DNA of 64,000 nt. Source: CAVEFW01 sp963643505 (GTDB taxonomy: Bacteria > Actinomycetota > Coriobacteriia > Coriobacteriales > Eggerthellaceae). The position numbers were made by a program, and so were the translations under genes. This document shows, one piece after another, positions 7,922 through 16,898 of this stretch (position 1 is its first letter; each line of letters begins with the position of its first letter). The DNA is taken from positions 1 to 64,000 of the forward strand of contig CAVIKF010000004.1 in assembly GCA_963643505.1 (NCBI GenBank). Reading direction: 5' to 3'. The notes below the pieces were generated by a model. That model had not been told where the DNA came from and made no database searches. It saw nothing but the letters and a program-made list of their open reading frames with translations.

Positions 7922-10117
7922 CTACAGGTCGAAATCAATAATGTCTTTTTGGAACAACCTGCGTCTGACCTCCAAGAGGTAGCCGGTCATGGCAGCGTCC
8001 TGAATCGTGCTGACGCGCTCGATGACGCGCAAAAGGTTGTCCTCGTTGAGGAAGTTAAAGCTCAGGAGCGTGTCGAAGGAGCGGCGGTCGTCACGACGGG
8101 CGATCTCCACGCTGATGTCCTCGATGCGATCGCGCAGGAAGTTCAGGCACGTGTTGCGATGGACCTTGCTCATGTAGATAGGCTCAGCCATACGTGCAAG
8201 GATACGTTGTGCCTGATCATATAAGGACATGCCAGAATCACCATGAGCTCCGTTGAGGCTTGCGCCGTTTGTGATGACCTGGTCGTATGCTGAGAACATC
8301 CTTTGCAGGTCGACGCCACGCATCATACCGAACAGGTTGCTCAGCGCTTGCATGGCACGATCACTAAAGGGGAAATAAAAGTCAAAATGGTCGTGACCAT
8401 TCACCGGTTTTGAGAGGTCCACATGGATGTGTTCGACATAGCAATTGAGGGCAAAACCGCACATGCCGATGCTATGAATGCGGTCGCTAAAGGTCAACTT
8501 GCGAATACCGCGGGCATTGTTGAACGCATACTCGTCGATGGAGGTCACCTCAGGGGGAATAATCACTTCCTCCGTCCCAGCAATACCGACGATGATACGG
8601 GCGGTACCGTCGGCGCGACGGGCGCACAACATTCCTGGGATCGTGAAGTAGCGATCGCTCAGGTTCTCGGGAACCTCAACCTCCCTCAAAGTCGGAGCGT
8701 GACCGACATGGTGGGCACCGTAGGTGACAAGGACCATCGTTCCGAAATAGGTCAGATTTGCCGGCATATGGAATTGCTGCAGCGCGGTATCCAGGAACGC
8801 CTCGTCCTCTATGCGCGTGACTGAGTCCGGCATCTCCACCCAATAGAGGTTGCGACACCCTTTGAACGCCTCGCGCTTGATCGTCTCTAGACCCTCGGGG
8901 AGTTTGATCGCCTCGATACAGGTATTGCGGACGCCGGCACCCAGACCGATGACCTTGGTCCCCTCTTGGATAATGAGCTTCTCCGCCTTCGGTTCGACGA
9001 TTTGGACAAACGTCTTGACACCGTCAAGGGTGCTATACAATGCCCCCTGCTCATCAAGGGACAAATACAGCGCATCCTTCGCGATCGTGAAGGTCGCCCC
9101 CTCCCCCGAATAGGTCACAGCCGTGTCGTCGCACAACTTGCGACCGATGGTTTGGACGGTGCGAGGAAGCTCCAACGCAGTCAGAGCCGTCGAGGCAAAC
9201 GCCTCGTTGCCGATTTCCTCGAGACCATCGTTGAGAACCACGCTCTCGAGGTCGATGCAGCGATAAAAGGCCTTCTCGCGAATGGCCTTGAGGCACGCAG
9301 GAGCAACAAACCTCTCAACGCTCGTGCGCGTAAAGGCAAACTCCGCAATCTCAACAACCGAATCAGGAAGGTCAACTACGAAAAGGTCCTCGAAGGCGCT
9401 AAACGCCTTACGATCGATGCGCTCACATCCGTCAAGTACGGTATAGCTTCTGGAAGGTACCGCAAGAACGATGAGTTCCTTACCGTCTTTGGAGTACAAA
9501 GCTTGACCATCGGTTTTGATTTCCTCGTTTTCCTCGTCGACGGTGATCTCTTCCAATTGGCTTTTTTGGAAAGCGCCCGACTCGACCCTCTTCGTATTCG
9601 CCCCGATATGGAGTTTTTTCAACCGAGGCAAGTCGAAGATGTTGGACATGATGTTTTCCCAACACCCGGGGAGCGTCATCTCCTCGACGGTCTTGCAAAA
9701 CTGGAGCCAGCTGGAGTCAAAGTCCGCCAGATATCTTGGGAAAGAGACCCGACGAAGATTCTTGCAACCGCGCATCGCGCCACCGCCGATAGCGACCACC
9801 GAATCGGGGATCAAAAGCTCTTCGACGGATTCCAGGTTCACCAACGCATTCGGAGCAAGCCCCACAACCGACATCCCGTCGATTTGGGAAGGAACCTCCA
9901 ACGTCGTTGCGCTCGTTTCGGCCTCTTGGATGCGAACAACCTCACCATCGACGACGCAATAGGTCCACATGGTGTCATTGGTCTCAAAAATACGGGGGCT
10001 CGAAAGGCGGGATTCCTCTCTCGCGGCGGTTCGCGCAAGCGCAGCATAGCGTTCCGCGTTGCGCGTATTGAGCTCGATAACCATCTGGGCTGTTGCAGCG
10101 CCATCACTGAGTGCCAT
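7922..10117 (-). CDS. BspA-type leucine-rich-repeat protein
   Basis: 731 residues from the ATG at 10117, preceded by GAAAGG; a TTG 36 bases further up is possible but lacks a better site. The central ~500 residues are irregular LRR_5 (Treponema/BspA-type) repeats, recognisable from recurring units such as 'VEELLIPDSVVAIGGGAM', 'LRRVSFPRYLADF' and 'LEAVVLNDGLEEIG'-like blocks. The last ~150 residues form a helical domain ending in 'AMTGYLLEVRRRLFQ'. BspA-family proteins are often surface-exposed, but no signal peptide, anchor or LPXTG motif is present, so this one is probably cytosolic. It is the first gene of the cassette, only 4 bases beyond the end of the spacer to the VWA gene (11-base gap). 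A role as recognition or scaffold subunit is inference. Confidence 0.85.
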   Translation of the reverse strand: MALSDGAATAQMVIELNTRNAERYAALARTAAREESRLSSPRIFETNDTMWTYCVVDGEVVRIQEAETSATTLEVPSQIDGMSVVGLAPNALVNLESVEELLIPDSVVAIGGGAMRGCKNLRRVSFPRYLADFDSSWLQFCKTVEEMTLPGCWENIMSNIFDLPRLKKLHIGANTKRVESGAFQKSQLEEITVDEENEEIKTDGQALYSKDGKELIVLAVPSRSYTVLDGCERIDRKAFSAFEDLFVVDLPDSVVEIAEFAFTRTSVERFVAPACLKAIREKAFYRCIDLESVVLNDGLEEIGNEAFASTALTALELPRTVQTIGRKLCDDTAVTYSGEGATFTIAKDALYLSLDEQGALYSTLDGVKTFVQIVEPKAEKLIIQEGTKVIGLGAGVRNTCIEAIKLPEGLETIKREAFKGCRNLYWVEMPDSVTRIEDEAFLDTALQQFHMPANLTYFGTMVLVTYGAHHVGHAPTLREVEVPENLSDRYFTIPGMLCARRADGTARIIVGIAGTEEVIIPPEVTSIDEYAFNNARGIRKLTFSDRIHSIGMCGFALNCYVEHIHVDLSKPVNGHDHFDFYFPFSDRAMQALSNLFGMMRGVDLQRMFSAYDQVITNGASLNGAHGDSGMSLYDQAQRILARMAEPIYMSKVHRNTCLNFLRDRIEDISVEIARRDDRRSFDTLLSFNFLNEDNLLRVIERVSTIQDAAMTGYLLEVRRRLFQKDIIDFDL

Positions 10118-10339
10118 ATTGCAAACGACCTTTCGACAAGCCAGTGACTGCAATCTCCGAAGAGCAAAGCATCAACAGACTAAGCATCCTCGAGAGAACA
10201 TAGAAAATAGTACCACTTCGCACCATCGAGACCTTGCCAAACAGTTGACAAACACCATCAACAAACCCGCACAAGCAAACAAGGAGTCGAGTGCGAAGAG
10301 AGCGGTTGGCACCCAAAGAACATCCTTGCAGACTTGCCC

Positions 10340-10936
10340 TTATAGCTCCCGTCGTGCCTCGAGGGCGCGTCCGAGGGTGACCTCGTCTGCAAACTCGAGA
10401 TCGCCGCCAACCGGCAATCCGCTCGCAAGTCGGGTGACCTTTATTCCCAAAGGTTTGATAAGCCGAGCCAAGTACGTCGCCGTGGTCTCGCCCTCCACGT
10501 TAGGATTCGTGGCAAGAACCACCTCTTCGACCTCCTCCGAGGCAAGCCTGCGCATCAACTCCGCAATGCGCAAATCCTCCGGCCCGATTCCGTCCATGGG
10601 CGACAACGCGCCGCCCAACACGTGGTACACGCCGTTGAACACCGTCGTGCGTTCAAGGGGAGGAATGTCGCGCGGCTCGCTCACAACGCAGATAGTCGAC
10701 CTGTCACGCTTCGTCGATTGGCAGATATCGCACTCGTCGCCTTGGGCGTAATTGAAACACCGATTGCAAAAGTGGACCGTGTCCTTGACCTCCACGATAG
10801 CCTCCGCAAGGCGAAGTGCCGTCGATCGATCGGTGTTGAGCAACCAATAGGCCATACGCTGAGCTGACTTGGGACCAACACCTGGCAAGCGCTCAAGCTC
10901 GTCGAGGAGTTTTTGTATCGCAGGAGCAGCTAGCAT
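10340..10936 (-). CDS. recR: Recombination mediator protein RecR
   Basis: 198 residues, the normal length. RecR works with RecO (and RecF) to load RecA onto SSB-coated single-stranded gaps. The N-terminal helix-hairpin-helix ('LERLPGVGPKSAQRMAYWLL', 15-34) binds DNA. The C57-C60-C69-C72 zinc finger and a Toprim domain ('ICVVSEPRDI' then 'VVLATNPNVEGE') follow. The gene ends the classical dnaX-ybaB-recR operon, starting three bases after the ybaB stop. The 222 bases between its stop and the LRR gene show no clear terminator. Confidence 0.97.
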   Translation of the reverse strand: MLAAPAIQKLLDELERLPGVGPKSAQRMAYWLLNTDRSTALRLAEAIVEVKDTVHFCNRCFNYAQGDECDICQSTKRDRSTICVVSEPRDIPPLERTTVFNGVYHVLGGALSPMDGIGPEDLRIAELMRRLASEEVEEVVLATNPNVEGETTATYLARLIKPLGIKVTRLASGLPVGGDLEFADEVTLGRALEARREL

Positions 10937-10939
10937 AGA

Positions 10940-11281
10940 CTACATCAAACCCGGGATGCCCATGCCGCCGGTAAGGGAACCCATGCGGGAATTGGAGGCC
11001 TCGGCGGCGCTACGGAGGGCCTCGTTGACCGCCGCGACAATCATGTCCTGGAGGATCTCGACATCCTCGGGGTCGACCGCCTCGGGGTCGATGGCGATCG
11101 CCTTGACCGTGTTGTCACCCATGACAGTTGCCTTGACCATGCCGCCGCCGGCACTTGCCTCAAACTCCATAGTCTTGAGCTCCTCTTGGGCGGCCAACAT
11201 GTCACGCTGCATTTTTTGGGCCTGCTTCATGAGGTTGTTCATGTTGCCTCCACCCATGGGAAATCCACCACGCTTAGACAT
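10940..11281 (-). CDS. ybaB: YbaB/EbfC nucleoid-associated protein
   Basis: 113 residues, matching the YbaB/EbfC family of small dimeric DNA-binding proteins. Family hallmarks are the N-terminal helix 'NLMKQAQKMQRDMLAAQEEL', the conserved 'ASAGGGMVKATVMGDNTVKA' strand region and the Met/Gly-rich termini. It sits between dnaX and recR, the standard position for this gene, and may link replication or recombination to nucleoid structure. The ATG has a GAAGGAGA ribosome-binding site. Confidence 0.95.
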   Translation of the reverse strand: MSKRGGFPMGGGNMNNLMKQAQKMQRDMLAAQEELKTMEFEASAGGGMVKATVMGDNTVKAIAIDPEAVDPEDVEILQDMIVAAVNEALRSAAEASNSRMGSLTGGMGIPGLM

Positions 11282-11390
11282 TTATCTCTCCTTCTAATTT
11301 GGTTGTAATCCTTGATCTCGTTGTAATCCTGACTGCAATCACTGTATTGTGCCTTATAGCGACACCGCTGTCACCTATGGCCGCCATCAC

Positions 11391-13685
11391 CTATAGCCGT
11401 TGCACCTCGAGAGGACCGAATGCGTCCTCAAGGTTACCTTGCCAAAGGACGTCGGCATCAGAATCCCCCGTGGTCACTTGCGCCATATGGTCTTCCCGGT
11501 CCTTGGTCGCCTGTGGTTTTGGTTGTCTTGCGAGTCGTTGCGCCTCGGTTTGTTGACCCGTAACTCGCTTGGACTCTTGCGGGACATCAACAGGACGGGG
11601 GTCGGATGCGACCGGGGCAAGCTCCTCACGAGAGTTGTCCCACGGAGCCACAAACCCGTCGTAGGCATCAAGCGGCACCTCGTCATACCCGCCATCGACA
11701 GGTCCTTGCGACGCATGGGGGTGTCCCTTTTCCGACTTCGGTTGCTCGGAACGAGGTTGGTTGGCCGTTTGGACAGGTTGATCCTGTTGTGGGGTGGTTT
11801 GTCGACGGGGTTGTTGTTGGGTGGCCTGTTGCTGCTGGACGTGTTGTTGGACCTGCGCGGGACGAGACTGGTAGGCCGCTTGGACGGATTGTTGTTGGGC
11901 ATGTTGGGGCGCAGCCTCCTTCTGTACGGCCTGCGCCGAAGCTTTAGCACCACCGATCTGTACGTAACAAAACGGGGCAGGAACTCCAAGGGTCGCGACG
12001 ACGGCCGCCGTCAGGCTCTCGGAGACCTCGGGTTTTTGTACCGCCTTGAACGCGAAGGCCGCCTCCTTGGGGAACTCGACGCACAACACCTCCCTTTGCT
12101 TGTCGTAGGAGACGCGTGTGTTCATGAACAGGACAGCATAGGGACCCTTGTCCTTCTTCAATGCGGCCATGACCTGTTGCCAAAGGCGTTGCAGAGACGC
12201 CGGGTTTTGCGCGGCCTTGGCCCAAGCGTCGCCCTTTCCGACCGCACCACCCGCCAACGGCTGTTCGGATGTTGCCTGTTGCAGGGGTGCCACAGCCTCT
12301 CTTGCCTCCGTGGGTGCTTGGTTTTGGGCCTCGACCGCTTGGGCGCGCGCTCGATGCTCAGCCGCTTGGACGCGGTCTTGGGGCACGCTTGCCTGGGCGG
12401 GCGCTTGGGGCTCGGGCGCTTGGGGCTCGGGCGCTTGGGGCTCGCTTGTCTGGGCGGGCGCTTGGGGCCCGCTTGTCTGGGCGGGCGCTTGGGGCCCGTG
12501 CGCTTGGGGTTCGGGCGTCGAAGCGGTCTCCACCCTGTTCGTGGCGCTGTTTCGCTCGAGGCCCTCGATGCGTTCCGCAAGGCTTTCAAGGGTCAGATCC
12601 GTCTCGGGACGGGTCAACCTGATCGCCGCGATCTCGAAGGAGAGGCGGGCGTTGGTCGAAGTCTTGAGCTCGCTCATCAAGTCGCCGAGTACGCAAAGGG
12701 CGCGAGCGAGACGATCGGAGCCAAACCATTGCAACTCGTTGGCCATCTGGCCGCGCGAGGCATCGCCCACATCGAGCGGAGCGTCTGCGCCAGCAAGGGA
12801 CATGACATAGAGATCGCGTATGTGCTCAGCAAGGTCACGGGCAAATTGGGCAAGGTCGCCACCCGTCTCAACGTAACGCGCGACCCATGCGAAACACCCG
12901 CCGGCATCGCGCTTGCCAACAGCCGCGACAAGCTCAGCCACGTCGCTTGAATCAAGGCCGCCCAACATGTCCTCGGCTGCGGCGATGGACACGTTGCCCC
13001 CGCTGAAAGCAATAAGCTGTTCGAGGGTCGTCAAAGCGTTGCGCATGCCGCCATCAGCGCGATGGGCGACCAGCTCAAGGGCCTCCCCGTCAAAGGACAC
13101 GCCCTCCTCGACGCAAACAGCACCCAACTTTGCGACCATGGCTTCCTGGCCGATGCGGCGGAAGTCAAAACGTTGGCAACGGGAGTGGATCGTCTCGGGG
13201 ACCTTTTGGGGATCGGTGGTGCAAAGCACGAACACGACATGGCTCGGAGGCTCCTCGAGGGTTTTCAGCAACGCGTTGAACGCGGCCGTCGAGAGCATGT
13301 GGACCTCGTCGATGATGTAAATCTTGCTGGCGCCACGCGTAGGAGCGAATTGGACGCGCCCGATGATCTCCTCGCGCACGTTCTCGACCCCCGTGCGGCT
13401 CGCGGCATCGAGCTCGTAGACGTCAGGATGGGAGCCGGCGGCGATAAGACGACAATCCTCACACGTTCCATCGGGACAAGGATTAGGACCCTGAGCACAA
13501 AGCATCGCTTTGGAGAGCAGGCGCGCCATGGTGGTCTTGCCGGTGCCACGCGGTCCGCAAAACAGGTACGCATGACTTACCTTTCCCTGCTCAACAGCAT
13601 TTTGCAACGTACGAACGATATGATCTTGCCCCACCACGTCGGAAAAGACTTGGGGGCGATATTTTCGATACAATGCCTCAGCCAT
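11391..13685 (-). CDS. dnaX: DNA polymerase III subunit gamma/tau
   Basis: 764 residues from the ATG at 13685. This is the ATPase of the clamp loader. The AAA+ module (1-~360) has Walker A GPRGTGKT (44-51), a four-Cys zinc module in 'GPNPCPDGTCEDC', Walker B and SRC motifs ('DEVHMLS', 'IHSRCQRFDF'). Domain III follows. A Pro/Gln/Ala-rich region (about 410-500) of near-identical PQAP units leads to a tau-like C-terminal domain, and a second Gln-rich segment follows. No slippery A-AAA-AAG frameshift site was seen, so only the full-length form is predicted. A GTG nine bases upstream of the ATG is a less likely start. First gene of the dnaX-ybaB-recR operon. Confidence 0.96.
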   Translation of the reverse strand: MAEALYRKYRPQVFSDVVGQDHIVRTLQNAVEQGKVSHAYLFCGPRGTGKTTMARLLSKAMLCAQGPNPCPDGTCEDCRLIAAGSHPDVYELDAASRTGVENVREEIIGRVQFAPTRGASKIYIIDEVHMLSTAAFNALLKTLEEPPSHVVFVLCTTDPQKVPETIHSRCQRFDFRRIGQEAMVAKLGAVCVEEGVSFDGEALELVAHRADGGMRNALTTLEQLIAFSGGNVSIAAAEDMLGGLDSSDVAELVAAVGKRDAGGCFAWVARYVETGGDLAQFARDLAEHIRDLYVMSLAGADAPLDVGDASRGQMANELQWFGSDRLARALCVLGDLMSELKTSTNARLSFEIAAIRLTRPETDLTLESLAERIEGLERNSATNRVETASTPEPQAHGPQAPAQTSGPQAPAQTSEPQAPEPQAPEPQAPAQASVPQDRVQAAEHRARAQAVEAQNQAPTEAREAVAPLQQATSEQPLAGGAVGKGDAWAKAAQNPASLQRLWQQVMAALKKDKGPYAVLFMNTRVSYDKQREVLCVEFPKEAAFAFKAVQKPEVSESLTAAVVATLGVPAPFCYVQIGGAKASAQAVQKEAAPQHAQQQSVQAAYQSRPAQVQQHVQQQQATQQQPRRQTTPQQDQPVQTANQPRSEQPKSEKGHPHASQGPVDGGYDEVPLDAYDGFVAPWDNSREELAPVASDPRPVDVPQESKRVTGQQTEAQRLARQPKPQATKDREDHMAQVTTGDSDADVLWQGNLEDAFGPLEVQRL
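12390..12515. repeat. Coding tandem repeat in dnaX linker
   Basis: Repeated 15-18-base units built on GCTTGGGGCTCGGGC and GCTTGTCTGGGCGGGC encode PQAPEPQAP/APAQTS units in the gamma/tau linker. Two roughly 33-base units at about 12438-12505 are nearly identical, a likely site of length variation between strains. Confidence 0.8.
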
Positions 13686-13722
13686 GCCACTCACGCCCTT
13701 CCACTTCAATATGTTCGGGTTG

Positions 13723-13728
13723 ATTATA
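13723..13728 (-). promoter_or_regulatory. -10 element of dnaX operon
   Basis: Leftward TATAAT lies about 38 bases before the dnaX ATG and just beyond the DedA gene terminator. The -35 region is T-rich but without a clear TTGACA match. Confidence 0.5.
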
Positions 13729-13743
13729 CCCTCTCCCAACAAC

Positions 13744-13769
13744 AAAAAAGCCCAAGCGGATGCTCGGGC
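13744..13769 (-). terminator. Intrinsic terminator of the DedA-family gene
   Basis: Leftward GCCCGAGC-ATCC-GCTTGGGC (eight pairs including one G-U) followed by TTTTTTGTTGTTG. It lies 27 bases past the DedA-family stop. Confidence 0.9.
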
Positions 13770-13796
13770 CCATAGGTTTGATCGCGAGCACTTTGT

Positions 13797-14501
13797 CTAT
13801 TTTTTGCTCTTCATACCGGAGAGCGCCGTTTTGATGGCGCCGATGAGGGCGGGGAGGACCGAGACGCCGACGATACCGAGAATGATGGCCTCGAAATGGT
13901 CCTGGACGAAGGGCACGCCACCGAAGAAGTAACCCACCAAGACAAACAGGGAGACCCAGGCGACGCCACCAACGGAATTAAACAACGTGAACTTGGCGAA
14001 GTTCATATGGCCCGTACCGGCAATGAACGGCGCAAAAGTACGGAAGAAGGGCATGAAGCGAGTGATGACGATGGTGAGCCCGCCGAACTTCTCGAAGAAC
14101 TCGTCAAGCTTCCTCATGCGTTCAGGCGTCAAGGCCTTGACCTTACCGGAATCGATGATGCGTTTGCCGAAGAAACGGGCAATCCAATAGTTCGACGTGT
14201 TGCCCAGGATTGCAGCCACGTAGAACACGATAAGCGTCACGACAACGTTGAGCCCCTCGTGGCCTTCCAGCTCAGGATAGGTTGTGCTCAGGCCCTCATA
14301 GATACCCGGGTTGGAAAACACACCCGTCGCAAACAGGAGCGAGTCACCCGGCAAGAACGGAAAGAACACCAAGCCCGTCTCGATAAAGACGATGAGGAAC
14401 AAGGGCGCATATACCACGACAGGGCCAAGTGTCACGATCCAAAGCGCCAATTGGCCACGAGGGTCCTTCAGCAGGTTCACAATGAATTCGATAAAGCCCA
14501 A
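13797..14501 (-). CDS. DedA/VTT-family membrane protein
   Basis: 234 residues, typical for DedA proteins, some of which recycle undecaprenyl phosphate or other lipids across the membrane. The family pattern is visible: 'FIETGLVFFPFLPGDSLLFA' near residue 40, the re-entrant region, and 'ITRFMPFFRTFAPFIAGTGH' with the conserved Arg and Pro residues. Four to five hydrophobic helices and a Lys-rich C-terminus follow. It lies immediately downstream of the SRP RNA gene on the same strand, with a separate terminator after each. Substrate not predictable from sequence. Confidence 0.92.
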   Translation of the reverse strand: MGFIEFIVNLLKDPRGQLALWIVTLGPVVVYAPLFLIVFIETGLVFFPFLPGDSLLFATGVFSNPGIYEGLSTTYPELEGHEGLNVVVTLIVFYVAAILGNTSNYWIARFFGKRIIDSGKVKALTPERMRKLDEFFEKFGGLTIVITRFMPFFRTFAPFIAGTGHMNFAKFTLFNSVGGVAWVSLFVLVGYFFGGVPFVQDHFEAIILGIVGVSVLPALIGAIKTALSGMKSKK

Positions 14502-14540
14502 CGGTTCCTCCGCCCCGTCCGATTCCGCCTTCGCACAAAA

Positions 14541-14649
14541 AAGTACCCCTGATAGGCTTGGGCGCTCGTCAGCGGTCCCTTATGGCTGCTTCCTCCCGGA
14601 CCTGACCAGGTTCGGAACTTGGCGCCGCTCAAGCCCATTAGAGGTACTT
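14541..14649 (-). ncRNA. ffs: Signal recognition particle RNA (4.5S type)
   Basis: The leftward strand carries the conserved SRP core, GGTCAGGTCCGGG followed by AGGAAGCAGCC, within a long hairpin. The closing stem pairs AAGTACC with GGTACTT at the two ends and is followed directly by six Ts, so the terminal helix also serves as terminator. About 109 bases. The RNA scaffolds Ffh for co-translational targeting of membrane proteins. A strong promoter lies just upstream. Confidence 0.95.
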
Positions 14650-14667
14650 CGTAAAACTATCCACGCA

Positions 14668-14696
14668 AGTATAGAGGATTACCAAAACCGTCGCAA
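14668..14696 (-). promoter_or_regulatory. Promoter of ffs
   Basis: Leftward TTGCGA (14691-14696), 17-base spacer, TATACT (14668-14673). Transcription would begin about ten bases before the SRP RNA closing stem. Confidence 0.8.
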
Positions 14697-14737
14697 ACAA
14701 TCGATCCCCGGTCACAAAGACGCCACAAGACACCTTG

Positions 14738-14768
14738 AGGTCCCGTTCGTCTAAGGTCCCGTTCGTCT
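14738..14768. repeat. Short tandem repeat at the end of the CHAP gene
   Basis: AGGTCCCGTTCGTCT occurs twice with a 16-base period (14738-14752, 14754-14768), followed by a degenerate third unit just before the stop of the CHAP gene at 14783. Confidence 0.75.
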
Positions 14769-14782
14769 TGAGATCCCGTCCC

Positions 14783-16672
14783 TTAACTGAGGCGATAGAC
14801 CTCGACGTCGGTGAACCTCACATCGTTGCACGTACCGAATCGGCCCCATTGGCTTGCGAGCATCAACGTGCAATCACGCTCAGGAGAGATGACGATGGTT
14901 TGGGGCTCAGACGTGTAATCAAGCTTGAAACTCGAGGTTCCATACACCTTGAACGTCTCCACGTCAAAGCTTTCTCCGTCGAAGTCCACGAGCTTAAGCA
15001 TGGGGGCGCCCAACTTGTTCTTGGCGTCGCGGAACAGGGAGGTGGACTCAACCGCGCCGATAGAGACGGCGTAGAGCTCACCTGCCTTGACCTCGGTGAC
15101 TTGCGCACAAGTCGCGCTCACATTGTCTTCCTCGGCGCTTCCGATCACATAGGAGTCAAAGGAGCCCAACTCTATCTCGTCGTAGTGCGCGACGGAACCG
15201 GTCTGCACCTCGTCGGTGCCCGTCGTCTGCGCCTCCGCGTTCGCACGCGTCTCGTCAATGGGATCAACTTCGGAGAATTGGGCGTGTTGCTTCACGCCGG
15301 CAGTGGACATCTTGACCTTGTAGCCATCGGCCGTGATGCCCCAATAGTTCCCGTCATCAGCCAAATAGACGTTGACAACCGCGATGCTCGAACCACCGGA
15401 AAGCTCCTTGGCGATATCCACGCCGTTGGCATCGTAAAGCTCAATTTGTTGGGAAGATGCCAAGATGCCGGTGGCGTAGTTCTTCTGGGTCGCACCGCAA
15501 TCGATGCACACCCACTCCTCCGATTCCGACAACTTGATCGAGTCGCCCTCGGAAGCCTTGAAGTTGTGGGTGACGAGGTCGCTTTCCTTCTCGTACCCGC
15601 ATATGCACTTGTCGTAGACCACGAGATGAGCCGTTTCGCTGACGTTAAGAATCGCAGCGATGTTGTTCCTGTGCTCAAGCGATGACGGGTCGGGATAGTC
15701 CGGGGCGGCATAGCCGAGGATGTAATAGTCGTTGCCGATAAGACCCGACTCGTTGGTGGTATTGAACACATGGGTGGCAACAGCGTCGCCGCTCGTGTTC
15801 CCCTCGCGGGTCGTCACCGTCGTCTCGGTGGAAGCCACCACGATTCCGATGTGGGAGGCGGTACCGCCGGGGGACGTGGAATAGAAGATCAGATCGCCCA
15901 CATGGGGTGTGTATTTCGTAGTAAAGTCCTGCCACCTATCCAGGCTCTTATAGTAGGAGACCAAGGCGGGACACCCGGGGTAGTTCGGGATGACGGAGGT
16001 GGGCAGACCGAGGGCGCGAGCACAATACATGACAAAGTACGCACACCACGGCTCACCTGAACCATAGTTATACTTGTTTGCCCGACCGCCCTCGGGGACG
16101 CCGTCAGGTTCTGCCAAGGCGATTTTTGCAAGGAGGCTTCCGTTGATAGAGCCCTCGATGACGACATCGGTGGTAGGCTCGCCAAACTCCTCGTTAGGCG
16201 AAGCCGCCTTCGGATCGCTCAAGTCCTTATCGGAGACATTCTTGTCGGCCTTGTCGGTTTCGTCGTCCTTGTCGGCCTTGTCGGTTTCGTCGGCCTTGTC
16301 GGCCTTCGATCCGCCATCTTTACCTTGGTCCTTGGTGGATGCGTCAGTCGCGCCGTCACCGTCCCCACCGCCTTCAGGCGTCGTGGGAGTCACAACCGAC
16401 GTACCGGAGGCGGTGTTTCCGCTTTCCTCCGATGCGTTCGTGTTGGAGTTTCCCGGGGTCGTGTTGCCAGACGCACTCTCAGGGGAGGTTGCAGACGTTT
16501 GGGATTGGTTTGTCGGCGAGGCAGAAGCGATCTCGGAACGTATCGGAACGGCGAGCGAGCTAAAAACGAGAGTTCCCGTCACGATCGCAACCACGGCGTT
16601 GCGAGCCCAGCGACGGGCTATCACCCAGCGAAGACAATCGGAATCGGTATTGCCAAAAGAGAAAAGCGCCAT
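14783..16672 (-). CDS. Secreted CHAP-domain cell wall hydrolase
   Basis: 629 residues. An Arg-rich N-terminus and a hydrophobic stretch (about 25-45) form a signal peptide or membrane anchor. A Ser/Thr/Asn-rich then Lys/Asp/Thr repeat linker (KADKADETDKAD-like, ~120-150) follows. A CHAP/NlpC-type amidase domain covers ~175-330, with catalytic Cys210 in 'EPWCAYFV', His274 in 'TASHIGIV' and a likely third residue in 'REGNT' (290-294). The C-terminal ~290 residues are unfamiliar; they contain a CxC...CxxC set ('DKCICG', 'EWVCIDCG') that may bind metal, followed by beta-rich sequence. It probably cleaves peptidoglycan cross-bridges during growth or separation. Monocistronic; the exact substrate is unknown. 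Confidence 0.85.
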   Translation of the reverse strand: MALFSFGNTDSDCLRWVIARRWARNAVVAIVTGTLVFSSLAVPIRSEIASASPTNQSQTSATSPESASGNTTPGNSNTNASEESGNTASGTSVVTPTTPEGGGDGDGATDASTKDQGKDGGSKADKADETDKADKDDETDKADKNVSDKDLSDPKAASPNEEFGEPTTDVVIEGSINGSLLAKIALAEPDGVPEGGRANKYNYGSGEPWCAYFVMYCARALGLPTSVIPNYPGCPALVSYYKSLDRWQDFTTKYTPHVGDLIFYSTSPGGTASHIGIVVASTETTVTTREGNTSGDAVATHVFNTTNESGLIGNDYYILGYAAPDYPDPSSLEHRNNIAAILNVSETAHLVVYDKCICGYEKESDLVTHNFKASEGDSIKLSESEEWVCIDCGATQKNYATGILASSQQIELYDANGVDIAKELSGGSSIAVVNVYLADDGNYWGITADGYKVKMSTAGVKQHAQFSEVDPIDETRANAEAQTTGTDEVQTGSVAHYDEIELGSFDSYVIGSAEEDNVSATCAQVTEVKAGELYAVSIGAVESTSLFRDAKNKLGAPMLKLVDFDGESFDVETFKVYGTSSFKLDYTSEPQTIVISPERDCTLMLASQWGRFGTCNDVRFTDVEVYRLS

Positions 16673-16796
16673 GCGTTCCTACCCACTGTTCGTTTGAGAT
16701 GTGATTCAATAATTCTCGATACAGGATAGTACATACCTCGCCCCCGTTGCAAAGGCTTTCGACCTATCACGCAACAAAAGGGCAAGAGGGTATAAG

Positions 16797-16898
16797 GGCG
16801 CAAAGGAGCGCGCCTTGGGCTATGCGCGCAACTTGAAGGTCACAATCCACACAGGGCGTCGCAGGCGCAAAGGAGCGCGCCTTGGGCTATGCGCGCAA
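16797..16898. repeat. 35-bp direct repeat duplicating the rsmA 3' end
   Basis: A perfect 35-bp sequence containing AAAGGAGCGCGCC and GGGCTATGCGCGCAA occurs at 16797-16831 and 16864-16898, 67 bases apart. The second copy carries the last codons and stop of rsmA; the first is a non-coding duplicate downstream of it. Confidence 0.9.

Noticed and set aside
12100..12200. Programmed frameshift in dnaX
   Set aside because: No A-AAA-AAG slippery sequence or equivalent was found; the frame continues unbroken to the tau-like end.
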